Of a stretch of DNA of 64,000 bases, positions 19,805 through 31,650 are shown piece by piece. The first letter of the stretch is position 1; each line of letters begins with the position of its first letter. Source of the DNA: Cladorhizidae sp. MBARI D1340-BT2 (taxonomy: Eukaryota > Porifera > Demospongiae > Poecilosclerida > Cladorhizidae). The notes under the pieces are model-generated. The model was not told the origin of the DNA. It did not search any database and saw nothing but the letters and a program-made list of their open reading frames with translations. The position numbers were made by a program, and so were the translations under genes. The stretch covers positions 9,837,786 to 9,901,785 of the forward strand of contig JAQNBH010000004.1 in NCBI GenBank assembly GCA_028752905.1, given 5' to 3'.

Positions 19805-20452
19805 AATAATGAGTCTGCCGGTTCAAACTTTGGTAAGGTTGACAAGCTTCACTTTAGATACATGCTTGAAATTTGTGCATTAACCCCTTTGAGTTTTGCT
19901 GACTCACCTCGACTCACAATCATTGTACAACCCAATACCACCATTGTACAACCCAATATATCACCCTTTCCCCCCCCCCCCCCCCCTCTTTTTTCATTGG
20001 CAGTGAAGAAGTAATATCTGAATTTCCATCTCCCGTCTTCCCCCTCCCGATCTCACGCACCCCTTACAAGTTAAAAGGTCATGAATCATGGTGACATGCC
20101 AGTAGGGAGCAGCACAGCACCCACTGACACGCCACACAACCAACGAACAAACAAACACACAAAACTAAAACACAAGAAAATGGAGAAATGGCCCTTTTTT
20201 ATTAAGAGAGTGGGAAAAAAGCATAAAAACCGGAAAAGAGCGAGAGAGACACCAACACAACAAGGAGAAAACACCCTTAAAAACAGACATACACATAATT
20301 GTGTACTTTAACAGAAAGCTACACATCCACCTCACCTGCCCTTCCCTAGCATCTTGAGCTCTGTGTGCGTTAGTGTATGTGTGGAAATGTTGAGTACATA
20401 CCCCCCCCCAGGTCGTGGAGGTCCCGGGCCCTCTTGTTCCTGTAGTATCTGT

Positions 20453-20992
20453 TTATTGGGGCAAGGGTGGGTGGTCCGGTTGGGGTGGTGGCTGGGGCAT
20501 GGTGGGCAGATTCACTAGAGGTAAGGTTGAGTCGGTGGGTGGTATTGGCAGAGCTTGGGAGTGGTGGTGGTGGTGGTTGGAGACGTTGATGGTGGTTCTT
20601 GGGGTTGTGGCCGTGTTATTTCCCTGTTGGCGTCCTGTCCCCTCAACTGTGAGGTTGTGCTCCCCCTGAGTGTTTTGGGAGCGACGGGGGACCGTCCCCA
20701 GGCGAAATTTTTTTTTGGGTTGGCTGGCACGGGTTGTTTGGTTCTGGGTGGTGTTGTTGGTTGTTTGGCTGGTGGTATGGTGAGGGTTCTGGTTGGGTGT
20801 TGGTCTAATGATTGTTGGGGTGATTATTGTTGGACTGCGTAGTAGTGGTTGTCGTCTGGGGTTAGGGTCATGATATGATGATGGTGGGTACAGTGGGTGG
20901 GGTAAAGGTGGATGATAGATGGTTGGTGGTTGTGATGGTAGACATTGTTGTTGTGTTGGGAAAATGAGTGATTGTCGTTGGGGTGGTTGCAT
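20453..20992 (-). CDS. Pro/Thr/Asn/His-rich ORF, unit 3
   Basis: 179 residues from MQPPQRQS. A two-base loss near 20667 changes the C-terminal frame compared with units 1, 2 and 4. The 18-base G-tract in this unit keeps it in register with the preceding Pro-rich/basic frame, although no ATG opens that frame. Confidence 0.35.
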   Translation of the reverse strand: MQPPQRQSLIFPTQQQCLPSQPPTIYHPPLPHPLYPPSSYHDPNPRRQPLLRSPTIITPTIIRPTPNQNPHHTTSQTTNNTTQNQTTRASQPKKKFRLGTVPRRSQNTQGEHNLTVEGTGRQQGNNTATTPRTTINVSNHHHHHSQALPIPPTDSTLPLVNLPTMPQPPPQPDHPPLPQ

Positions 20993-21610
20993 AAGTGGGT
21001 GTTGGGTGTTCCCACGCGCCAGATCTGCGTCTCCAGGGAGAAGGACTTGTATGGGTACTCTAGCAACATCAGAGTTAAGTTGGGGGTTGCATGAGGGGTT
21101 GAATAAATTGTGGCGGTGAGCTATTGGGCTGTGGGGGTGACTGATTAAGTTGTGGGGGTTGATGATAGAGTTGTGGAGGTGGGCAGGGTGTTGTTTGGGG
21201 TGTGGGAAGTTGTCCTGGGTGGAAAATTGGGTGGGGTGTAATGGGTGATTACAGTGTTGGGGTGGACGATGTGCTGTCGGTTGATTTAGTATTGGTTGTT
21301 GATATATGGTGGGGTAAATGGTTGGGTGATTGTTTGGGGGGGGGGGGGGGGGGCAAATGATTTGGGGGTTGATTGGGTGGCGGAGGGTGTCCTGGTGTCT
21401 GGTCAGGGGCTGTGGTCCAGTCGTCTGTAGGTCTTTGGCCGAGAGGCGGCGGCTGGGCCCCGGTAGATTGGAGGTAGGGTCTGCAGTTGTTACTTTTGGG
21501 CTCTTGCTCGGTGGGCCATAGCCCGTTGGGAAGGTCTTTTTGGGTTCCCGGTCCCGCGGGGCACGGTCCTCCGGATCATAGCCTGTTGGGTAGTACTTTT
21601 TGGGGGGGGT

Positions 21611-21943
21611 TCACTGCTCTTTTATTCCTCCTCTTTTCCCTCCTCCTTTCCCGTCCCTCTCATTCTGGCTGGTTGTGTTCACGGTCTGGGTCGAGGTTGA
21701 GGCGGTTTGGGTGGGTCTGCGTTTCCTCAGGGTCCTCCCAGTGGGGTTGGGCATGGGGATGTTGCGGGTTATGGGCTCGTCTGCGTACAAGGCCTCGATA
21801 CTCTGGACCGGGGGCTGACGGGCAGGCGGGCTATATCGTCTGAACTTACGATTCGTCCTCTTTAGTAGCCCCCTCTCGAACCTTTTGAGGTTCTTGCAGG
21901 TCCGATCCCAGATAGCTTTGTCGTTTTGTATGTAAAGCAGTCT
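21611..21943 (-). CDS. basic ORF, unit 3
   Basis: Same reading as unit 1. Confidence 0.33.
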   Translation of the reverse strand, partial: RLLYIQNDKAIWDRTCKNLKRFERGLLKRTNRKFRRYSPPARQPPVQSIEALYADEPITRNIPMPNPTGRTLRKRRPTQTASTSTQTVNTTSQNERDGKGGGKRGGIKEQ

Positions 21944-22680
21944 TCAGATCAGCTCAATGGATTTTTCTGTATTAGGTAGGAGTCTCCTGTAAAATACTTT
22001 CAGCCAGGAGAAGTGAACAGCCTTACTAGATAGAGTACAGAGGTCAAATTCAAACAGTACCGAGGCAAATGCTAGCGATTTGGTATTGGTCGTTTCCTTT
22101 TCGCTACCAGTGCATTCTGTGTTGACAGTGCTTCCATTACCCAGAGTGGACGAGGCTCTAGCTGAGCATGAGTTGCAGTCTTAGTGACATACACATACTA
22201 GGTGACAATGTGTAAAATGGATAATCAGTCATGTGAATGTGGTGCCAATGATCTGCAGAGAGAGATATGAGAAACCCATACCACACCACAATACCTAATC
22301 AGCACACCACCACCTTCTAATCATATATCAGCTCCATAGCCAAGGAAGATCAAGCCAAGGTAGATCCCTAATAGCATTTTTGGATGGTACTCGATGGCAG
22401 ATAGAATAACCCACATACAGGCTAATAGTTTGCGGGGTAAATGGTTAGCACTTACAGGCTGTGTGAGGGAGAGATAGATGATTGCTGAGTGAGTGATTGC
22501 TGAGAGCTGGGAGAAAAAGAGAATAATTAGTTTTTTTGCTGTTTACCAAAAGGTAAGAAAAGAAACTTACTTTTTTTGGTTGGTATGACAGCACTCCCGG
22601 AATACCAAAGGCGAGAAAAACCAGAACACCAAGGGCGAGAGAAACCAGAACACAAAAGCTCAAGTCAATTGAAACAATTA

Positions 22681-23307
22681 CTACGAGACCGCGTCAAAGT
22701 ACACGTGGTGCCACTTGCCCTGTAGGTCCTCAGTGAGGTCCTTTACCACTCTTGCCCCCAAGTGGTGCTCAATTGCACCTTTCGTTTTCCCCGTGTAAAT
22801 CTCGAACTGTGTGAAAAAACCGTTTCGGCTATCAGCCCGAACCCACACCTTGATTCCTCTTTTGATGGGTTTCATTGGCATGTATTGCTTCAGTGATGCA
22901 TGTCCTTGAAAGTTTATCATAGCCTCATCGATTGCAATCTCGCAGTTAGGCCTGTATATTGATGAAAATTTGTGTTGAAAATGGCTGACAAGAGGTCGGA
23001 TTTTCTCCAGCCTGTCATAATTTTCACTGCCCCTTGGAGAACGTGTACAATTGTCTACAAAATGTAGAAACCTTGTAATTGTCCTGTACCTATCCCTGGA
23101 TATTCTTTGGGATATCAGTTTATAATTGTGGATGGGGTCCCTCTTCCAGTAGTCGTCTGTGGATGGCTGGTGGTTAATTCCCATTAGAATGCTGAAGCCT
23201 ATGAATGCTCGTATGTCATCCTCAGTAATTTCTTTCCAAGAAACATAGGCTTCAGCACCCATGACTTCTTCAGCATACTTATTTGTTTGATCCACTATCT
23301 CTTCCAC
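22681..23307 (-). pseudogene. piggyBac transposase N-terminal half, unit 4
   Basis: Same 208-residue product as units 2 and 3. A gtatgtcat variant at about 23212 replaces gtatatcat without changing the residue I read there (Asp-Asp-Ile/Ile-Arg region). Confidence 0.87.
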
Positions 23308-23318
23308 TATGTTAGGTG

Positions 23319-23489
23319 TTAAAAAAAGTTAAAATACCTCCAGTGGTGATTCCGGTATAGAAATCGACACATGGCACAAGTCTCATTACACTCTTTTAGC
23401 TTCTTGACGTCTTCCACCAACTTCTTATTCTGCTCCTCCACACTTGCCAACTGTTCCTTCAACATCTCTATTTCTTTCGAATCTGTCAT
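23319..23489 (-). CDS. 56-residue coiled-coil ORF, unit 4
   Basis: One substitution compared with units 1-3 (cacaagtctcat for cacaaatctcat), changing ATT to ACT within the C-x3-C-x2-C stretch. Frame intact. Confidence 0.42.
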   Translation of the reverse strand: MTDSKEIEMLKEQLASVEEQNKKLVEDVKKLKECNETCAMCRFLYRNHHWRYFNFF

Positions 23490-23822
23490 ATTGCTGAGGC
23501 ACTTAGAGATCGGATGCTAAAGGCCTGTCCACACTGCACACTGAATGCGCGTTAGATCTCAACGAATGCGCGTTTGTTGCGTCCACACTGAATGCGAATT
23601 AGATTTCTTGGACCTAACGCGCATTAGGTCCAGTCCACCTCGATAGGTGGTTTGAGTCGAGCCAGAGCAACAAATCCAAGCGTAAAATTAATTACGCGGG
23701 TGCGCGTTAAAAGATAAACAGAATCATTTATGAAGTTGTAGCTGATTCCCACCAGTGCTTACTGCGTGGCTTGCACCAATCCTGGCGCACAGATGGATGC
23801 TGGTAGTCAGCCATCATTGCCA

Positions 23823-23975
23823 CAATGGTGGTATTAAGTGGAACAATGGTGGTATTGGTTTGTACAATGGTGGTATTGGGTTGTACAATGGTGTTATTGG
23901 ATTGTACAACGGTGGCATTGGGTTGTACAACGGTACAACGGTGGCATTGGGTTGTACAACGGTGGTATTGGGTGC
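23823..23975. repeat. 21-bp minisatellite, unit 4, rearranged
   Basis: An additional ggtacaac step (23931-23940) breaks the 21-base register. Confidence 0.9.
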
Positions 23976-24684
23976 TAATAATGAGTCTGCCGGTTCAAAC
24001 TTTGGTAAGGTTGACAAGCTTCACTTTAGATACATGCTTGAAATTTGTGCATTAACCCCTTTGAGTTTTGCTGACTCACCTCGACTCACAATCATTGTAC
24101 AACCCAATACCACCATTGTACAACCCAATATATCACCCTTTCCCCCCCCCCCCCCCTCTTTTTTCATTGGCAGTGAAGAAGTAATATCTGAATTTCCATC
24201 TCCCGTCTTCCCCCTCCCGATCTCACGCACCCCTTACAAGTTAAAAGGTCATGAATCATGGTGACATGCCAGTAGGGAGCAGCACAGCACCCACTGACAC
24301 GCCACACAACAAACGAACAAACAAACACACAAAACTAAAACACAAGAAAATGGAGAAATGGCCCTTTTTTATTAAGAGAGTGGGAAAAAAGCATAAAAAC
24401 CGGAAAAGAGCGAGAGAGACACCAACACAACAAGGAGAAAACACCCTTAAAAACAGACATACACATAATTGTGTACTTTAACAGAAAGCTACACATCCAC
24501 CTCACCTGCCCTTCCCTAGCATCTTGAGCTCTGTGTGCGTTAGTGTATGTGTGGAAATGTTGAGTACATACCCCCCCCCAGGTCGTGGAGGTCCCGGGCC
24601 CTCTTGTTCCTGTAGTATCTGTTTATTGGGGCAAGGGTGGGTGGTCCGGTTGGGGTGGTGGTTGGGGCATGGTGGGCAGATTCA

Positions 24685-25164
24685 CTAGAGGTAAGGTTGA
24701 GTCGGTGGGTGGTATTGGCAGAGCTTGGGAGTGGTGGTGGTGGTGGTTGGAGACGTTGATGGTGGTTCTTGGGGTTGTGGCCGTGTTATTTCCCTGTTGG
24801 CGTCCTGTCCCCTCAACTGTGAGGTTGTGCTCCCCCTGATGGTGTTTTGGGAGCGACAGGGGACCGTCCCCAGGCGAAATTTTTTTTTTGGTTGGTTGGC
24901 ACGGGTTGTTTGGTTCTGGGTGGTGTTGTTGGTTGTTTGGCTGGTGGTATGGTGAGGGTTCTGGTTGGGTGTTGGTCTAATGATTGTTGGGGTGATTATT
25001 GTTGGACTGCGTAGTAGTGGTTGTCGTCTGGGGTTAGGGTCATGATATGATGATGGTGGGTACAGTGGGTGGGGTAAAGGTGGATGATAGATGGTTGGTG
25101 GTTGTGATGGTAGACATTGTTGTTGTGTTGGGAAAATGAGTGATTGTCGTTGGGGTGGTTGCAT
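24685..25164 (-). CDS. Pro/Thr/Asn/His-rich ORF, unit 4
   Basis: 159 residues like unit 1. The 21-base G-tract keeps register with the frame upstream. Confidence 0.35.
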   Translation of the reverse strand: MQPPQRQSLIFPTQQQCLPSQPPTIYHPPLPHPLYPPSSYHDPNPRRQPLLRSPTIITPTIIRPTPNQNPHHTTSQTTNNTTQNQTTRANQPKKKFRLGTVPCRSQNTIRGSTTSQLRGQDANREITRPQPQEPPSTSPTTTTTTPKLCQYHPPTQPYL

Positions 25165-25785
25165 AAGTGGGTGTTGGGTGTTCCCACGCGCCAGATCTGC
25201 GTCTCCAGGGAGAAGGACTTGTATGGGTACTCTAGCAACATCAGAGTTAAGTTGGGGGTTGCATGAGGGGTTGAATAAATTGTGGCGGTGAGCTATTGGG
25301 CTGTGGGGGTGACTGATTAAGTTGTGGGGGTTGATGATAGAGTTGTGGAGGTGGGCAGGGTGTTGTTTGGGGTGTGGGAAGTTGTCCTGGGTGGAAAATT
25401 GGGTGGGGTGTAATGGGTGATTACAGTGTTGGGGTGGACGATGTGCTGTCGGTTGATTTAGTATTGGTTGTTGGTATATGGTGGGGTAAATGGTTGGGTG
25501 ATTGTTTGGGGGGGGGGGGGGGGGGGGGCAAATGATTTGGGGGTTGATTGGGTGGCGGAGGGTGTCCTGGTGTCTGGTCAGGGGCTGTGGTCCAGTCGTC
25601 TGTAGGTCTTTGGCCGAGAGGCGGCGGCTGGGCCCCGGTAGATTGGAGGTAGGGTCTGCAGTTGTTACTTTTGGGCTCTTGCTCGGTGGGCCATAGCCCG
25701 TTGGGAAGGTCTTTTTGGGTTCCCGGTCCCGCGGGGCACGGTCCTCCGGATCATAGCCTGTTGGGTAGTACTTTTTGGGGGGGGT

Positions 25786-26118
25786 TCACTGCTCTTTTAT
25801 TCCTCCTCTTTTCCCTCCTCCTTTCCCGTCCCTCTCATTCTGGCTGGTTGTGTTCACGGTCTGGGTCGAGGTTGAGGCGGTTTGGGTGGGTCTGCGTTTC
25901 CTCAGGGTCCTCCCAGTGGGGTTGGGCATGGGGATGTTGCGGGTTATGGGCTCGTCTGCGTACAAGGCCTCGATACTCTGGACCGGGGGCTGACGGGCAG
26001 GCGGGCTATATCGTCTGAACTTACGATTCGTCCTCTTTAGTAGCCCCCTCTCGAACCTTTTGAGGTTCTTGCAGGTCCGATCCCAGATAGCTTTGTCGTT
26101 TTGTATGTAAAGCAGTCT
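25786..26118 (-). CDS. basic ORF, unit 4
   Basis: Same reading as unit 1. Confidence 0.33.
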   Translation of the reverse strand, partial: RLLYIQNDKAIWDRTCKNLKRFERGLLKRTNRKFRRYSPPARQPPVQSIEALYADEPITRNIPMPNPTGRTLRKRRPTQTASTSTQTVNTTSQNERDGKGGGKRGGIKEQ

Positions 26119-26856
26119 TCAGATCAGCTCAATGGATTTTTCTGTATTAGGTAGGAGTCTCCTGTAAAATACTTTCAGCCAGGAGAAGTGAACAGCCTTA
26201 CTAGATAGAGTACAGAGGTCAAATTCAAACAGTACCGAGGCAAATGCTAGCGATTTGGTATTGGTCGTTTCCTTTTCGCTACCAGTGCATTCTGTGTTGA
26301 CAGTGCTTCCATTACCCAGAGTGGACGAGGCTCTAGCTGAGCATGAGTTGCAGTCTTAGTGACATACACATGCTAGGTGACAATGTGTAAAATGGATAAT
26401 CAGTCATGTGAATGTGGTGCCAATGATCTGCAGAGAGAGATATGAGAAACCCATACCACACCACAATACCTAATCAGCACACCACCACCTTCTAATCATA
26501 TATCAGCTCCATAGCCAAGGAAGATCAAGCCAAGGTAGATCCCTAATAGCATTTTTGGATGGTACTCGATGGCAGATAGAATAACCCACATACAGGCTAA
26601 TAGTTTGCGGGGTAAATGGTTAGCACTTACAGGCTGTGTGAGGGAGAGATAGATGATTGCTGAGTGAGTGATTGCTGAGAGCTGGGAGAAAAAGAGAATA
26701 ATTAGTTTTTTTGCTGTTTACCAAAAGGTAAGAAAAGAAACTTACTTTTTTTGGTTGGTATGACAGCACTCCCGGAATACCAAAGGCGAGAAAAACCAGA
26801 ACACCAAGGGCGAGAGAAACCAGAACACAAAAGCTCAAGTCAATTGAAACAATTAC

Positions 26857-27483
26857 TACGAGACCGCGTCAAAGTACACGTGGTGCCACTTGCCCTGTAG
26901 GTCCTCAGTGAGGTCCTTTACCACTCTTGCCCCCAAGTGGTGCTCAATTGCACCTTTCGTTTTCCCCGTGTAAATCTCGAACTGTGTGAAAAAAACCGTT
27001 TCGGCTATCAGCCCGAACCCACACCTTGATTCCTCTTTTGATGGGTTTCATTGGCATGTATTGCTTCAGTGATGCATGTCCTTGAAAGTTTATCATAGCC
27101 TCATCGATTGCAATCTCGCAGTTAGGCCTGTATATTGATGAAAATTTGTGTTGAAAATGGCTGACAAGAGGTCGGATTTTCTCCAGCCTGTCATAATTTT
27201 CACTGCCCCTTGGAGAACGTGTACAATTGTCTACAAAATGTAGAAACCTTGTAATTGTCCTGTACCTATCCCTGGATATTCTTTGGGATATCAGTTTATA
27301 ATTGTGGATGGGGTCCCTCTTCCAGTAGTCGTCTGTGGATGGCTGGTGGTTAATTCCCATTAGAATGCTGAAGCCTATGAATGCTCGTATGTCATCCTCA
27401 GTAATTTCTTTCCAAGAAACATAGGCTTCAGCACCCATGACTTCTTCAGCATACTTATTTGTTTGATCCACTATCTCTTCCAC
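26857..27483 (-). pseudogene. piggyBac transposase N-terminal half, unit 5, frameshifted
   Basis: An additional A in the a-run near 26990-26997 shifts the frame after NGFF, and the read-through frame ends at 26944. The rest of the domain down to VYFDAVS is still present in the shifted frame. Confidence 0.85.
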
Positions 27484-27494
27484 TATGTTAGGTG

Positions 27495-27665
27495 TTAAAA
27501 AAAGTTAAAATACCTCCAGTGGTGATTCCGGTATAGAAATCGACACATGGCACAAGTCTCATTACACTCTTTTAGCTTCTTGACGTCTTCCACCAACTTC
27601 TTATTCTGCTCCTCCACACTTGCCAACTGTTCCTTCAACATCTCTATTTCTTTCGAATCTGTCAT
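27495..27665 (-). CDS. 56-residue coiled-coil ORF, unit 5
   Basis: Same as unit 4. Confidence 0.42.
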   Translation of the reverse strand: MTDSKEIEMLKEQLASVEEQNKKLVEDVKKLKECNETCAMCRFLYRNHHWRYFNFF

Positions 27666-27998
27666 ATTGCTGAGGCACTTAGAGATCGGATGCTAAAGGC
27701 CTGTCCACACTGCACACTGAATGCGCGTTAGATCTCAACGAATGCGCGTTTGTTGCGTCCACACTGAATGCGAATTAGATTTCTTGGACCTAACGCGCAT
27801 TAGGTCCAGTCCACCTCGATAGGTGGTTTGAGTCGAGCCAGAGCAACAAATCCAAGCGTAAAATTAATTACGCGGGTGCGCGTTAAAAGATAAACAGAAT
27901 CATTTATGAAGTTGTAGCTGATTCCCACCAGTGCTTACTGCGTGGCTTGCACCAATCCTGGCGCACAGATGGATGCTGGTAGTCAGCCATCATTGCCA

Positions 27999-28144
27999 CA
28001 ATGGTGGTATTAAGTGGAACAATGGTGGTATTGGTTTGTACAATGGTGGTATTGGGTTGTACAATGGTGTTATTGGATTGTACAACGGTGGCATTGGGTT
28101 GTACAACGGTGGCATTGGGTTGTACAACGGTGGTATTGGGTGCT
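27999..28144. repeat. 21-bp minisatellite, unit 5
   Basis: Same arrangement as units 1-3. Confidence 0.92.
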
Positions 28145-28850
28145 AATAATGAGTCTGCCGGTTCAAACTTTGGTAAGGTTGACAAGCTTCACTTTAGATA
28201 CATGCTTGAAATTTGTGCATTAACCCCTTTGAGTTTTGCTGACTCACCTCGACTCACAATCATTGTACAACCCAATACCACCATTGTACAACCCAATATA
28301 TCACCCTTTCCCCCCCCCCCCCCTCTTTTTTCATTGGCAGTGAAGAAGTAATATCTGAATTTCCATCTCCCGTCTTCCCCCTCCCGATCTCACGCACCCC
28401 TTACAAGTTAAAAGGTCATGAATCATGGTGACATGCCAGTAGGGAGCAGCACAGCACCCACTGACACGCCACACAACAAACGAACAAACAAACACACAAA
28501 ACTAAAACACAAGAAAATGGAGAAATGGCCCTTTTTTATTAAGAGAGTGGGAAAAAAGCATAAAAACCGGAAAAGAGCGAGAGAGACACCAACACAACAA
28601 GGAGAAAACACCCTTAAAAACAGACATACACATAATTGTGTACTTTAACAGAAAGCTACACATCCACCTCACCTGCCCTTCCCTAGCATCTTGAGCTCTG
28701 TGTGCATTAGTGTATGTGTGGAAATGTTGAGTACATACCCCCCCCAGGTCGTGGAGGTCCCGGGCCCTCTTGTTCCTGTAGTATCTGTTTATTGGGGCAA
28801 GGGTGGGTGGTCCGGTTGGGGTGGTGGTTGGGGCATGGTGGGCAGATTCA

Positions 28851-29409
28851 CTAGAGGTAAGGTTGAGTCGGTGGGTGGTATTGGCAGAGCTTGGGAGTGG
28901 TGGTGGTGGTGGTTGGAGACGTTGATGGTGGTTCTTGGGGTTGTGGCCGTGTTATTTCCCTGTTGGCGTCCTGTCCCCTCAACTGTGAGGTTGTGCTCCC
29001 CCTGATGGTGTTTTGGGAGCGACGGGGGACCGTCCCCAGGCGAAATTTTTTTTTTGGTTGGTTGGCACGGGTTGTTTGGTTCTGGGTGGTGTTGTTGGTT
29101 GTTTGGCTGGTGGTATGGTGAGGGTTCTGGTTGGGTGTTGGTCTAATGATTGTTGGGGTGATTATTGTTGGACTGCGTAGTAGTGGTTGTCGTCTGGGGT
29201 TAGGGTCATGATATGATGATGGTGGGTACAGTGGGTGGGGTAAAGAGTGGATGATAGATGGTTGGTGGTTGTGATGGTAGACATTGTTGTTGTGTTGGGA
29301 AAATGAGTGATTGTCGTTGGGGGTGGTTGCATAAGTGGGTGTTGGGTGTTCCCACGCGCCAGATCTGCGTCTCCAGGGAGAAGGACTTGTATGGGTACTC
29401 TAGCAACAT
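28851..29409 (-). pseudogene. Pro-rich ORF, unit 5, frameshifted
   Basis: Extra bases near 29246 and 29321 break the frame into short pieces, the longest being 67 residues (29409-29206). Confidence 0.35.
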
Positions 29410-29829
29410 CAGAGTTAAGTTGGGGGTTGCATGAGGGGTTGAATAAATTGTGGCGGTGAGCTATTGGGCTGTGGGGGTGACTGATTAAGTTGTGGGGGTT
29501 GATGATAGAGTTGTGGAGGTGGGCAGGGTGTTGTTTGGGGTGTGGGAAGTTGTCCTGGGTGGAAAATTGGGTGGGGTGTAATGGGTGATTACAGTGTTAG
29601 GGTGGACGATGTGCTGTCGGTTGATTTAGTATTGGTTGTTGGTATATGGTGGGGTAAATGGTTGGGTGATTGTTTGGGGGGGGGGGGGGGGGGGCAAATG
29701 ATTTGGGGGTTGATTGGGTGGCGGAGGGTGTCCTGGTGTCTGGTCAGGGGCTGTGGTCCAGTCGTCTGTAGGTCTTTGGCCGAGAGGCGGCGGCTGGGCC
29801 CGGTAGATTGGAGGTAGGGTCTGCAGTTG

Positions 29830-30132
29830 TTACTTTTGGGCTCTTGCTCGGTGGGCCATAGCCCGTTGGGAAGGTCTTTTTGGGTTCCCGGTCCCGCGGG
29901 GCACGGTCCTCCGGATCATAGCCTGTTGGGTAGTACTTTTTGGGGGGGGGTTCACTGCTCTTTTATTCCTCCTCTTTTCTCCTCCTCCTTTCCCGTCCCT
30001 CTCATTCTGGCTGGTTGTGTTCACGGTCTGGGTCGAGGTTGAGGCGGTTTGGGTGGGTCTGCGTTTCCTCAGGGTCCTCCCAGTGGGGTTGGGCATGGGG
30101 ATGTTGCGGGTTATGGGCTCGTCTGCGTACAA
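29830..30132 (-). CDS. basic ORF, unit 5, altered C-terminus
   Basis: Starts MYADEPITRNIPMPNPTGRT. Single-base changes near 29949 and 29980 carry the frame past the stop used in other units into a different basic tail. Confidence 0.3.
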   Translation of the reverse strand: MYADEPITRNIPMPNPTGRTLRKRRPTQTASTSTQTVNTTSQNERDGKGGGEKRRNKRAVNPPPKSTTQQAMIRRTVPRGTGNPKRPSQRAMAHRARAQK

Positions 30133-31024
30133 GGCCTCGATACTCTGGACCGGGGGCTGACGGGCAGGCGGGCTATATCGTCTGAACTTACGATTCGTCC
30201 TCTTTAGTAGCCCCCTCTCGAACCTTTTGAGGTTCTTGCAGGTCCGATCCCAGATAGCTTTGTCGTTTTGTATGTAAAGCAGTCTTCAGATCAGCTCAAT
30301 GGATTTTTCTGTATTAGGTAGGAGTCTCCTGTAAAATACTTTCAGCCAGGAGAAGTGAACAGCCTTACTAGATAGAGTACAGAGGTCAAATTCAAACAGT
30401 ACCGAGGCAAATGCTAGCGATTTGGTATTGGTCGTTTCCTTTTCGCTACCAGTGCATTCTGTGTTGACAGTGCTTCCATTACCCAGAGTGGACGAGGCTC
30501 TAGCTGAGCATGAGTTGCAGTCTTAGTGACATACACATGCTAGGTGACAATGTGTAAAATGGATAATCAGTCATGTGAATGTGGTGCCAATGATCTGCAG
30601 AGAGAGATATGAGAAACCCATACCACACCACAATACCTAATCAGCACACCACCACCTTCTAATCATATATCAGCTCCATAGCCAAGGAAGATCAAGCAAG
30701 GTAGATCCCTAATAGCATTTTTGGATGGTACTCGATGGCAGATAGAATAACCCACATACAGGCTAATAGTTTGCGGGGGTAAATGGTTAGCACTTACAGG
30801 CTGTGTGAGGGAGAGATAGATGATTGCTGAGTGAGTGATTGCTGAGAGCTGGGAGAAAAAGAGAATAATTAGTTTTTTTGCTGTTTACCAAAAGGTAAGA
30901 AAAGAAACTTACTTTTTTTGGTTGGTATGACAGCACTCCCGGAATACCAAAGGCGAGAAAAACCAGAACACCAAGGGCGAGAGAAACCAGAACACAAAAG
31001 CTCAAGTCAATTGAAACAATTACT

Positions 31025-31650
31025 ACGAGACCGCGTCAAAGTACACGTGGTGCCACTTGCCCTGTAGGTCCTCAGTGAGGTCCTTTACCACTCTTGCCCC
31101 CAAGTGGTGCTCAATTGCACCTTTCGTTTTCCCCGTGTAAATCTCGAACTGTGTGAAAAAAACCGTTTCGGCTATCAGCCCGAACCCACACCTTGATTCC
31201 TCTTTTGATGGGTTTCATTGGCATGTATTGCTTCAGTGATGCATGTCCTTGAAAGTTATCATAGCCTCATCGATTGCAATCTCGCAGTTAGGCCTGTATA
31301 TTGATGAAAATTTGTGTTGGAAAATGGCTGACAAGAGGTCGGATTTTCTCCAGCCTGTCATAATTTTCACTGCCCCTTGGAGAACGTGTACAATTGTCTA
31401 CAAAATGTAGAAACCTTGTAATTGTCCTGTACCTATCCCTGGATATTCTTTGGGATATCAGTTTATAATTGTGGATGGGGTCCCTCTTCCAGTAGTCGTC
31501 TGTGGATGGCTGGTGGTTAATTCCCATTAGAATGCTGAAGCCTATGAATGCTCGTATATCATCCTCAGTAATTTCTTTCCAAGAAACATAGGCTTCAGCA
31601 CCCATGACTTCTTCAGCATACTTATTTGTTTGATCCACTATCTCTTCCAC
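31025..31650 (-). pseudogene. piggyBac transposase N-terminal half, unit 6, multiply frameshifted
   Basis: Three one-base indels compared with other units: an extra G near 31320, a lost T near 31256 and an extra A near 31158. Only the first 120 residues stay in frame. These may be assembly errors close to the contig end. Confidence 0.82.

Larger units (their letters stand above)
18556..22719. repeat. array unit 3
   Basis: 4164 bp. Mosaic: its left part matches group I and its right part group II, with the switch between about 20140 and 22080. G-tract 18 long. Confidence 0.95.
22720..26894. repeat. array unit 4
   Basis: 4175 bp, variant group II. It contains a changed minisatellite with an extra gtacaacg step near 23935 and a 21-long G-tract. 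Confidence 0.95.
26895..31061. repeat. array unit 5, indel-rich
   Basis: 4167 bp, variant group II. G-tract 19 long. It has an extra A in the transposase frame (about 26990-26997) and several more single-base indels between 29240 and 30780. Confidence 0.93.
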
